64,000 nt of DNA, taken from assembly GCA_963555705.1 (NCBI GenBank), contig OY743184.1:29218639-29282638 (forward strand), read 5' to 3'. This document shows, piece after piece, positions 47,668 through 57,177 of this stretch. Position 1 is the stretch's first letter. Each line of letters starts with the position of its first letter. A program made the translations under genes and the position numbers. The stretch comes from Ligustrum vulgare (lineage: Eukaryota > Streptophyta > Magnoliopsida > Lamiales > Oleaceae). A model generated the notes under the pieces. It did no database searches. It worked only from the letters and a program-made list of their open reading frames with translations, and was not told where the DNA came from.

Positions 47668-48651
47668 TCATAGCACTCTAAATATAGCTTTTGATACCTT
47701 GCATATTTTGCTTATTTTGACTATTCTCCACTCTTCATTTGTTCGAAACACTTGCACTTTACCACTTCCAATGTCATGGGGCTTGCCTATTCCATCCAAT
47801 TCAAACTCAACAATATAGACTTGCACCTCCTCAAATGACTTAATCACAAAATCAATTATTGAACAACCAGTGAAGTTGAGAAAATTTGATTTGATCTCTT
47901 CCTCATTAATTTTCACTTCCCCATGTGATTCTTGTGTGATTAAATTGTCATTCTCTTCAAGTTCATCTCCATCAGTTGATGTCTCCTCGAATTGAATGAC
48001 CAATCCAAAATTTGAATCCATGAGCAATGGCAAGTTTTTCCTGTTAATTCTCAAGAGTGGATTAACAATGGTTTGGGAAGGCAACTTGCCTTGAGATTCC
48101 AATCTGCTCACAGTTGATGCCAATTGACTCACTTGATTCTCCAAGTTCTTAATCATCGCCCTTGTCTACTGTTGAAATTGTTGTGTATTAATTGCAAGTG
48201 ATTTAGCAATTTCTTATATAGACATACTTGAACTTGAAGAAAATTGTTGTGGATGAGGAGTAGGCTGTCTAGGCTGAAATTGCTGGAATTGTTGGAATTG
48301 TGATCTTGTTTGATAACTGAAGTTCGGATGATCCCTCCATTCTGGGTTATAACGGTTTGAATAGGGATCATACTTAGTTTGAGGTGGGCCTGGAAATCTT
48401 CCAACTGCATTAGCCTGCTCAAATGAATCTTCTTGAAGAGTAGGACACGTGTCAGTTGAATGACTGGTGGCAGCACAAATTTTACATTCTTTAACCTGTT
48501 GCATATTTCCTACAGCCATTTGTTGAACAAGAGATGTTAGATTCGCTATTTGATTTTCAAGAGATGATACATTTACCTCATTCACTCTTTTTACAGGGGT
48601 GTCTTGTCTGAATCCAAATTGTTGAGTGTTAGCAGCCATGATGGAGATCAA
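47668..48651 (-). pseudogene. gag: Athila-type gag remnant
   Basis: 48214-48651 includes the knuckle CKICAATSHSTDTCP and the Athila hallmark NAVGRFPGPPQTKYDPYSN, followed by a Gln/Pro-rich tail. 47668-48156 continues with ENQVSQLASTVSRLESQGKL, then an acidic region. The capsid half of gag is missing: coding starts only ~100 bp from the primer site. A frameshift lies near 48200. Confidence 0.85.
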
Positions 48652-48725
48652 ATAATTGGATGAGGAATCAATTGAGCATAAATTGAATAAAATAAAAATT
48701 AAAAATTAAATTTATTTGACACCAA

Positions 48726-48743
48726 TCCCCGGAAACAGTGCCA
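48726..48743 (-). other. Primer binding site of the Athila-like element
   Basis: On the minus strand TGGCACTGTTTCCGGGGA, close to the TGGCGCCGTTGCCGGGGA site of Athila elements (usually matched to an Asp tRNA), lies six bases from the 5' LTR. Confidence 0.75.
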
Positions 48744-48749
48744 AAAATT

Positions 48750-50193
48750 TGATGGGTGTCGATTCCAACAAATAATATTTTTTTCTTGCTCTTATAAAAT
48801 AAATTGTATTAGTGGTGAGCAAGGTCGAATCCACAGAGACTAGTTAGATTTAGTTTTTCGGGAAAATTAAAAGCAATGAATTAAAAATAAGGGGGGTTTG
48901 AATTTTTGAATGTAAAATCAAATTATAAATAAACGAGTGCGAAATTAAGATTTTTGGAAATATCAAATTAAACAAATATTCAGCCCAATGTATAATCTCA
49001 GTAATGATTCATAGAATTGATCATTGATGCAAAAATATAATCCTTAACTCATTCTCTAAATTGGTTATGGTCATTGATACGATCTAACAACCTATCTCTC
49101 CTTACTTTATCGATAATCAAGAGACACTCGTTGATTATTTTCCTAATCAATAAACAACCCTAAATACGATTGTAGGATTTAATTTATCAATAGAATTAAT
49201 TTCTAGAGAGACGACCAATTCTGACCAACAAATCCACACGCGTGATTTATTTAAATTAGGTTATATGTCTTCATAACATGATTCAAAAAGCAGTCTATAA
49301 TTAACTATGTTATTTGTCACTTATATTAGAAAACTTAAACAATTATGGATTTAGATTCCTAATTGACCAAGTATCAGTTTGAAAACTAAAACAATGTGCA
49401 ATTTGAATCAATCAGTCAAAATAACAACTTCAATTCACAAGCAAAAGACATATAAATAGAGAACAATTAAACGAACAATTAAATTTAATTAGATCTCACA
49501 AATCTTGGTGAATCAAAACTTTGAATAACCTTGAACCGGAATAATAAATTAGCTACTCATAAACATTATAAATCAAAAACTAAAAGAAAGAAAATAAAAT
49601 AAAAATCAAACTCTAAGTTGAAAAATAACGTGTAGCCTCCTCCCTTTTTTTTTTTTGCCAAGCCCTGCGTCCCCTTTTGACTCCAGCAATCCCCCTTTCT
49701 TGTGGCCCAGGTCCCTCTTTAGTTGCTGCCCTCTTTTTTTTCTTCTCTCAGCAATTTTTCTTTTTAAAAACGTGTCTGCCCCCTTAGTCCCTTGTAGTGC
49801 TGCCTTAATTAAGTCCTTCATTTCCTTAATTCAAGTCTTTCCTTAATTCTCCTTTTCCAAAAAAAAAATAAAAACGTGCTGCCATCCTTCCAAACCAACA
49901 TTTGAGCCCATTTACCTCCAAAGTCCACAAGTCTAGCCCATTAAATATTTGATGTTGCTGTCTTTCAGAATTAATAAGGCGTGCCCATTCCTTATGCAAA
50001 GTCTTGATCTGATCTTGTACGTTTTGAGTTCCAAACTCGTTCTTTTAATTCGTGATATCGAATCCATTATGATCTAAATTCTCCACCTAATCCACAAAAT
50101 ATAACATATGATTAACATCTACAATTTAAGCGTTTAAAATCAATAGAATAAGAGGAAATATCACAAATTAAATGGCAAATATGTGCTCTATCA
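48750..50193 (-). repeat. 5' LTR of the Athila-like element
   Basis: 1444 bp, aligned with 43024-44468 along its full length. The palindrome present in the other LTR is decayed here (GGCGTGCCCATTCC near 49979). Confidence 0.92.
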
Positions 50194-50198
50194 GTATA

Positions 50199-50812
50199 TT
50201 ACCAACTGCACAAGACCGGATTTAGCATACATAGTCAACAAGTTGAGTAGATTCACTAGTAATCCAAGTATTGAATATTGGAAGGCATTAAACCAAGTTC
50301 TTAGTTACTTAAGACACACGGTTGAATATGGATTACACTACTCAAAGTATCACGTGGTATTAGAAGGATATACTGATGCAAATTGGATATCCGATACTAA
50401 GGATTCAAAATCCACGAGTGGTTATGTATTTACCATTGGAGGTGGAGCCGTGTCCTGGAAATCTTCTAAGCAAACATGTATAGCTCGATTCATGATGGAA
50501 TCTGAGTTTATTGCAGTAGACAAAGCTGGTGAAGAAGCAGAATGGCTTCGTAATTTTCTTGAAGAAACTCCATGTTGGGAAAAGTCGGTTTCTGCAATTA
50601 ACATACATTGCGATAATCAATCTGCAATAGGAAGGGCACAAAATAATATGTATAATGGTAGGTCTCGACATATCCATCGGAGACATAATACCATTAAACA
50701 GTTAATATCGAATGGTATAATCTCTATTAACTATATAAAGTCAAATGAAAATTTGGCTGATCCTTTGACGAAAGGACTTGCAAAAGATCAAGTATACCAT
50801 CTTTCAAGGTGA
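50199..50812 (+). pseudogene. Copia E RNase H
   Basis: Continuation of Copia E pol after the Athila-like element: [22 protein letters not shown], then RNase H with Asp in [10 protein letters not shown], Glu in [19 protein letters not shown], Asp in [10 protein letters not shown] and Asp in [14 protein letters not shown]. All four catalytic acids are present. It ends HLSR at a stop. The frame is intact from the insertion edge to the end. Confidence 0.93.
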
Positions 50813-51368
50813 ATTATGACCGAAACCCAACCTTGTAGATTGGAGATCCCAAGATCTTGGTTTAATGGGACAACTAAGTCATAAATGATTTGGAATAAAG
50901 CACTTATTCCCATTCCTAAAATTTGAAGTGCTATGTAAAATGTGTATAAAGATAAGCATACATATATACTTTTAATGATTCATAACTTTAAAATAGAAAG
51001 GTATGAGATCACCTATAAGTGTGAAGTGGGGTCGCTTCTACAAGAATTCAAGGCTTAATTCTCTTAGAGCACTTATGAAACCAAGAGTTGTCCAGGGCCA
51101 AAATGGACACAACCATGAGAACCGAATTGGTTAGAAGAGACATAGTGTTGGTACAGTTGTTTGGGTTTACACGAACAGTTGGATGGTTCAAGACATCGCG
51201 TTTACCAACTAGCCTAGTAAATCCGATTGTATTCAACTAAAGAAGGTCCAAAGCCACAAGCTACTTATCTTGATGCTATAACTTGTCGTGTGTACACCAT
51301 TTGTTAGAGTCTGCATTTCATTCGCATTGTGTTGCGCATATCGAGGAATTTCCATTCATGTGGGGGAT
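50813..51368 (+). other. Copia E 3' untranslated region and polypurine tract
   Basis: No coding region. The last bases before the LTR, ATGTGGGGGAT (51358-51368), are the polypurine tract, followed by TGTTGG. Confidence 0.8.
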
Positions 51369-52284
51369 TGTTGGATATTGGTTTAAATAAATCAAAAAAT
51401 TGGTTAAGTATTGAAAACCGACTAAAGTGACTTCGTGTCGACTTCGGCCAAATACTCAAACCCGACTTAATCCGTTTAGGCAAATTAGTTTGCCACTTCG
51501 CTGCTTCGGGGCGCACAAACGGGGATCGACTTGTCCAGTCCGTCGCGGGGGTTGAGGGGGCAGCACCCTTCGTAGGGGCTCCCCCGAAAGAGAATTTAAA
51601 TTTCTCTGTATGCATTAAAGGGTATATTTGGCATTTCAAAACCAATTTCGGATGAATGAGAAATTACGAAAAAAGGATAAAAATATGGTCAAAATTTTGT
51701 CCATGCGATCGCACAGTTAGGAATCACACGTTAACAGATTAAATCTACGTTTGGCGTAAAGTCGTGCGGTCGCACAGCTTATAAGTGTGCGGTCGCACGG
51801 TTGTTTGGAAAAGGTGTGTCTTTTGGAGGAGTTGCATGGTTTGGCTCCCACCACTTCGTCCACAACCCTTCACACTTTATAAATATGACCCTTGAGGCGT
51901 CCTATCCCACAATTGGATATGTAATAACATTTTCATTCTTCCTCTTCCTTATCAAAATTTCTTGCATTTTGTTGCATAATTTTGATATTCTTGTTCATTT
52001 CATTTTTGGAGTATAAAATCCATAATCCCGGTTCGTTGAACTTGTGTTTTGAAGTGCTACAAACACAAATAGTAGTCGTTGTATCTTGGGAGTTGATTGT
52101 CATAATCCTATGCACCGTTGCGGGGCAAATTCAATTTAAGAATAAAGTATTCAACACTTGCTTCGACTTTGTCCATTTTTTATCTTTTCATGTTTTTCTT
52201 GTCGTTATTCTGTTCATTTGTCGACACGGATTTCATATATACATTCTATTTCTTTGGCGTCACTATATCCAAAATATTCCAACA
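51369..52284 (+). repeat. 3' LTR of Copia E
   Basis: 916 bp, same termini as the 5' LTR. It keeps two GTGCGGTCGCAC motifs (51764-51775, 51787-51798); the 5' LTR has one, which fits a 23-bp deletion between the two repeats there. Confidence 0.92.
51878..51885 (+). promoter_or_regulatory. LTR TATA box of Copia E
   Basis: TATAAATA, positioned ~510 bp into the LTR and followed ~25-35 bp downstream by a likely start region. The 5' LTR equivalent reads TATTAATA. Confidence 0.55.
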
Positions 52285-52312
52285 GCCCTTCCCCCCGTCT
52301 TTTAACTTTAAA
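52285..52312 (+). pseudogene. Host GSK3-like exon fragment, right part
   Basis: Directly after the Copia E LTR, one frame reads PFPPSFNFK, matching the P-(L/F)-P-P-L-F-N-F-K segment that follows LPNGR in GSK3/SHAGGY-like kinases. Together with 34209-34278 it forms one exon split by the insertion. The C-terminal kinase extension was not found downstream. Confidence 0.75.
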
Positions 52313-53626
52313 CTGGTTCTAACTTCATTCTTTATGTTACCTCTTTTGTAATAAAATTAATACTTTCATGGTTGTCTTCCATCAATTGAAGAGGGAGACA
52401 GCTCTTATTTGGAGAGTAAAAATGAGTATGGAAAGATCCTAATATGGTTTGGGCATGGACCCATATAAACATGTATACGAGGCATTTAAACAGTTTTTTT
52501 GTTAAGTTAACTTGACCCAACAGATTTTCTACTTGATTCTCAGGTAAATTAATTAATTTATGCTCATCTTCAAAAGGTTGGTATTTTTTGGAATCATGAA
52601 ACTATCGAGTGGGTAGCAACTCTTGTCTTGATGCATCCATATGAGTGTGTTTGATATTGTTTAAGAAAAGATTTTTTTAAAAAAAATAAATAGTGATTTT
52701 TAAGAAAATGAATGATTGAGATTTGGTTAAAAGTTAAATATAGTGGGATTAACTTTTAATAGATGATTGAGATTGAGCATGATAGAGAAAAGAGAAGTTT
52801 GCATTTCATTAAAAACTTCTCTTTTCTCTACACAGCTCTCAGCATTTCATTAAAAACTTCTCTTTTAATTTCTCTACACGGCTCGACTTCATAATGAGTC
52901 AGTCATATGCTGCTTCAGTTTTCGCATATGCATTTGATTTGAGACGAGTGCTTTTTTTATTGTTCACAACCACTCAACCCTAGGGTGCATACTGGGGGCG
53001 CCCTCTACTACATAGTATATTTAGGAATCTTTGTAGAATTACAAACCTTAAAACTGACATTGCATTATCAATTCTTTCTGTCACGCATGAGAAGACTGAT
53101 AATAAATTTTATTTTAACTGAAGATATGGACACAAATAAAATTGATTTTCAGTTAAATACATTGATGTCACACAAACATTCTGAATGGTTACTGGCACAA
53201 TAATTTTTTTTTTGAAAGTTATTGTGCCTGTATAACGTTAAACCAAGAGGAAAGAGAATCCAATATTCCAATGAAGACTACATCAATGTCAAATATGCTA
53301 TGAAGATTTGCCTATATAACCATAAAGTTCTTTGATTTTTCAAATAGGAAGGATATTTTCAAGGGTTTCTTGGTAAATTTCCCTATGTACTAAATCTTGC
53401 ATAGGATTTTTTTTTGCTTAACAAGAAGCCTTTTCTTTTTCCAAGTAGTTGCAAGACATTAGACAAAAAATGAACTGCCCTGAATAAGTAGTGGTTGATT
53501 TCTCTTGTTATTGCCCACATTAATTAGTTTTTCTAATCCTTTCGATCAGGTGGGTCAGTAAGCTTATCAGGAAGGAAACAGTATCATGAGTGTTATGTGA
53601 TGTGTGTAGCTTGGCATCCAAATAAT
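52313..53626. other. Unassigned spacer with a hairpin
   Basis: May be the intron following the kinase exon. A perfect 17-bp inverted repeat (AGAGAAAAGAGAAGTTT at 52784-52800 and its complement at 52813-52829) has a 12-base loop. GCATTTCATTAAAAACTTCT is directly repeated at 52801 and 52842. Nothing coding is supported. Confidence 0.45.
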
Positions 53627-54095
53627 CAATACAACAAAAATGAGCTTTTGCAATACTTAAAAGGCAACATTCAATAATTAAATGTTGCTAAAGGGACATA
53701 TCGCAACATTCCGACAAGTGAATGTTACGATTTGTATTAATTATTGAGATTTAGCAACATTCAACAAGTGAATGTTGTTAAAAGACTTTTTTGCAACGTT
53801 TTAAATAATGTTGCAAAAGAATAATCTTTTGCAACATTTATTAAACGTTGCAAAATACTCCTTTTGCAACATTTGCTAAAACGTTGCAAAATGGTAGTTT
53901 TTTTCAACGTTTATTAAGCATTGCAAAAGAATGGTCTTTTGCAACGCTTAATAAACGTTGCAAAAGGGTATTTTTTGCAACGTTTATTAAAAGTTGCAAA
54001 AGGTCATTCTTTTGCAACGTTTAATAAACATTAACGCTTAATAAACGTTGCAAAAGGTCATTATTTTGCAACGTTTAATAATCGTTGCAAAATGC
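53627..54095. mobile_element. CACTA-type terminus with palindromic subterminal repeats
   Basis: The left end CAATACAACAAAAATGAGC is one base from a standard CACTACAA CACTA terminus. It is followed by ~470 bp of near-palindromic units of the form TTTTGCAACGTTTAATAAACGTTGC, in both orientations and with variants in the loop. Arrays of this kind are typical CACTA subterminal repeats bound by the transposase. The opposite terminus was not found. Confidence 0.6.
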
Positions 54096-54510
54096 TAGAG
54101 GAAAAAAAATAACAATTTAGCGTTAGATCTCATAACCCAAATCCTAACCTAAAGTCGAAATCACTTGCCATATAACAAATCTACATTCTCCTCCAATATC
54201 CAGACCAACACCTTCGCTCCAGTGACCAGTTCTCCGTGGCTCCTCAACTCTCACGCACATTGCACATAGTCGACAGCCAAGCTCTGACCCATTGTTCACG
54301 AGACCAGTACCTCCGAGTCAGAGAAATCGCAGTCGCCCCTCCAGCCTCGACGCCAATGCTGTCGCCGGTTGTGCCTTGCGGGAACTCCATTGATCATCCA
54401 CGACCAGCATGACATGGGAGCATTGGAGAACAAAAAAATTAGACATTGTCTAATCTAATGATGTGACAGACTTTTTATAGTTAGACATTTTCTCAATGAA
54501 GATGCCCTAA
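54096..54510. other. Unassigned, GC-richer stretch after the palindromic array
   Basis: From about 54190 to 54420 base composition rises and resembles a degraded coding or leader region (CCAGTGACCAG, CGTCGCCGG-like words). No frame is open. It may belong to the CACTA interior. Confidence 0.35.
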
Positions 54511-54765
54511 GTGAATCCTTCGATGTTGTGCTTACATGAGCTAGAAAGAGAAGGAGGTAATAGTCCTAACATTAGATCCATGGACGATTTTCATGAAATA
54601 TTGGTTGATTGTGCAGTGGATGAATTTCCATTTGAAGGGGGGAAATTTACATGGTCTAACGGTAGGATGTGGGAAAATCTGGATATACTTTTGGTTAAAC
54701 CTAACTTCTTGGATCAATTTGGATCTTTCAAGGCACTTTGTATTAGTCAATTAATACGAATTTAA
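54511..54765 (+). pseudogene. LINE (non-LTR retrotransposon) endonuclease fragment
   Basis: The 84-codon frame contains MDDFHEILVDCAVDEFPFEG, then GKFTWSNGRMWENLDILLVKPNF. This pattern (F.. ..DCGL.DL.. ..G..FTW.N.R...LDR.L) is the conserved plant LINE endonuclease segment. Neither the upstream catalytic residues nor RT are present. An isolated fragment. Confidence 0.65.
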
Positions 54766-55207
54766 TAAATTACTTCCAAAAATTATATAAATTTTGATTT
54801 ACTCAATAGATGATATAGTTTTAGTTAATTTTGACACGTTATTCAGAAGTATCTGATACTTCATAATGATAAACATATCCACCAGTGAGCATCCTTGAGT
54901 GACTCAATAGGTTGGCATCGATTACAGACTCTTGTTTTTCATTATAATAATGGAAAAATATAAGACTTAATATAACTTTAAGCGAGTGAATTTGTCTCAT
55001 CATTCCTCTATATTAACTAACATCAGTCATGCAATTAGTCATACATACAATATTACTATGGATGATTATAGACAATGTCGATCTAGTCTTCTCAGCCATA
55101 AAAAAGACTAGTTGGTCAATTCTTAGTGGACATTGCATTTGATCATCGAATGCTAAATTCAACAATCTACATCTTTTGCCACAACTTGTATCCTATACTA
55201 GTCGTCT
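54766..55207. other. Unassigned AT-rich spacer
   Basis: No open frame, terminus or repeat recognised. Confidence 0.4.
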
Positions 55208-55229
55208 CACCAGTACAGAAATAGGAATT

Positions 55230-55523
55230 CGCGTCGGTTGGAAAACAGAATACGCGTCGGTTGTAGCGGCGACGCATATGACACAGACGCGTAAAGTCTC
55301 GACTTTAGGCGTCGGTTGTAAACCGACGCGCAAAGTCAGCTTTGGGCATCGGTTCTAGTTTAAAACCGACGCCTAAAGTCAAAAAAAAAAAAAACACTTT
55401 GGGCATCGGTTTCTTGTTAAAACCGATGCCCAAAGTCGGTTTTGGGCGTCGGTTTTAATTTTTGAACCGACGCCCAAAACAGCTTTAGGCGTCGGTTTTA
55501 TTTTTAGAACCGACGCCTAAACT
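55230..55523. repeat. CACTA subterminal repeats (GCGTCGGTT / AACCGACGC)
   Basis: At least five hairpin-like pairs have the form GGCGTCGGTT..AACCGACGCC, with the CAAAGTC linker recurring and a CATCGGTT/AACCGATG variant. They are broken by A13 and T15 homopolymers. Confidence 0.85.
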
Positions 55524-55542
55524 TTTTTTTTTTTTTTTACAT

Positions 55543-55812
55543 GACCTGGACGTGGCCTGCAATGACCCAGGCCACTGCACGTCGTGGCCTGCAGTGACCT
55601 GGACGTAGCCTGCAATGACCCAGGCCAATGCACGTCGTGACCTGCAATGACCTGGACGTATCCTGCAATGACCCAGGCCACTGCATGTCGTGACCTGCAG
55701 TGGCCTGCAATGACTCAGGCCACTGCACATCGTGGCCTGCAATCACTTGGAAGTGACTTGCAATGACCCAGGCCACTGCAGGTCGTGACCTGCAGTGACC
55801 AGGACGTGGTCT
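55543..55812. repeat. 53-bp tandem repeat array
   Basis: About five units contain GACCTGGACGT, CTGCAATGACCCAGGCCA and TGCACGTCGTG; one unit is shortened. It lies just inside the CACTA subterminal region. Frames open across it (85 and 79 codons) merely reflect the repeat. Confidence 0.88.
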
Positions 55813-55963
55813 GCGATAACCTGAACATGCGCATCACCAAATAAATATATATAATCGATATATACGTAATAAAATTAAATTAACAACAATTACACTTACA
55901 AATTGTTAATTTATGATACAAATTAAATATATATGTAAGTGCAAGTTTTGATTACGCTTCGAT

Positions 55964-57177
55964 TTACACAAACCTATGAACGAAATATTTTGCCCATAAG
56001 TTTTGAATCTCGATTACTTCCTCCGTTGAATAATATTCTTTAAATGCCTACAAACAATCAAAATGAATTATTAGTTATTTTTTCATAAAATATAAAGTCA
56101 TTATTAAAATTCTCATTTTCAATGACTTATACCTTTTCTAACGAAGTAAGTTGAAAGTGTTCTGTGAATATCTCATACATATTTCTCATAACGTAGTAGC
56201 CACACTTAGACCCTCCAGGTTGTTGAGGACACTGAAATATTCACATTGAAAAATAACAATATTAATAATCAAACTAAATAAAATATAGAAATAATTCAAA
56301 GATTTTGAAAAAAGTTTAAATCCGTGTTTTCATACTTTTACGTTTTTCCACGTTGTATTGGATTTTGTCCTCATGCCTCCAACTGTCCAATACGTTTTGA
56401 AAGCCCTAAAATTTCAATAAATTATATCAACAAGTTACAAAAAAATTAAGACGCAAACATCCTACAAAAAATTTGGCAGAGTTTCCCCTATAAATTGAAC
56501 TTATCCAACCTGTAGGGGGACCCTGCTATTCAAAACTATCAACTTCTCAACAATCACAACTCCACAATCAATTTCACCACAACTCCACAATTATTTCATT
56601 AAAAGTTTCCTAACTTACGTGTTCAATATCGGCTTGATATCCAAGTCACGCTTAGATGCAGCAGCTGAATATAAGAAGTACACCGTATTCTTCTCAGGAG
56701 AAATAACTAGCAACATCCAGTGATTCCTACGTATTATGAACGTGTAAATACAACTTTAAATATCATATCATTCAAATTAGGTTAAAAATTAGAGAATATC
56801 AACGGTCTTGCTCCTGAAAATACGGTGCTAGAATGAATTTCTTAGTTTTCATTGCCTTCATGGTGCTGGCCAAGTAATTTATAACACAATTTGCATTTGT
56901 TCTTACTGAAATTGATGCAATGTGTGACGGAGACACGAATCCAATCGATTCAATACCGTATTCCTGACACAGCTCATGGAGGTACCTAAAAAATAATAAT
57001 GTCAATCAATAGAAATAAATTAATGATTTAAATTGAAGTTTTTCTTTTTGATCAGAAGTCTTACAATGAAAACACTTGTAAGATTGATGTATCCAACCAT
57101 TGCATCGTAAGCAAGTCGGTGATGTCTTCGACTGTAACATAAAAACCATCATCGAATGCAAAGTTGAACACGGCGGC
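55964..57177 (-). pseudogene. Ulp1-like (C48) cysteine peptidase gene of the CACTA element, 5' truncated
   Basis: Ulp1-type peptidases cleave SUMO-like conjugates; the role in CACTA elements is unclear. Six exons can be read: 57065-57177, 56804-56985, 56619-56726, 56342-56405, 56133-56231 and 55964-56047, most with GTAAG-type donors. Landmarks: FYVTVEDITDLLTMQWLDTS, LHELCQEYGIESIGF, the catalytic His in NHWMLLVISPEK, the Gln and Cys in CPQQPGGSKCGYYVMRNM, and a final TEEVIEIQNLWAKYF. Where the catalytic Asp is expected the sequence reads VYFLYS, with Tyr. The junction between exons 56804-56985 and 56619-56726 is out of phase by one base. Upstream exons are separated by the Gypsy insertion. 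Confidence 0.75.

Larger units (their letters stand above)
43024..50193 (-). mobile_element. Athila-like large non-autonomous Gypsy (LARD-like)
   Basis: GTATA at 43019-43023 and 50194-50198 is a perfect TSD inside Copia E RNase H (LMY | ITNCTRPD). LTRs of 1445 and 1444 bp (43024-44468, 48750-50193) are very similar. The primer site resembles the Asp-tRNA-like site of Athila elements, and the only coding trace is the C-terminal part of an Athila-type gag. The remaining ~3.2 kb of interior is non-coding, so the element must be mobilised in trans. Confidence 0.9.
34279..52284 (+). mobile_element. Copia E retrotransposon, host to two later insertions
   Basis: Two ~0.91-kb LTRs with TGTTGGATATT..AATATTCCAACA ends bound a plus-strand Copia with gag, protease, integrase, RT and RNase H in Copia order. 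Removing the nested elements (35978-40348 and 43024-50193 with one TSD each) leaves ~6.5 kb, a normal Copia size. The flanks CACCC and GCCCT share only ACCC/GCCC, an eroded TSD. The coding region has several stops and frameshifts. Confidence 0.92.
55208..57177. mobile_element. CACTA element, left part, cut by the Tekay-like insertion
   Basis: The end CACCAGTACAGAAATAGG is one base from a CACTA terminus. Subterminal GCGTCGGTT/AACCGACGC repeats, a 53-bp tandem array, and a minus-strand Ulp1-like gene follow, a content known from plant CACTA transposons. At 57178 a Gypsy LTR interrupts the Ulp1 gene, so the rest of this element should lie to the right of the window. Confidence 0.75.

Noticed and set aside
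55485..55776. Repetitive open frames of 79-85 codons
   Set aside because: Produced by the 53-bp tandem repeat, whose length lets frames stay open.
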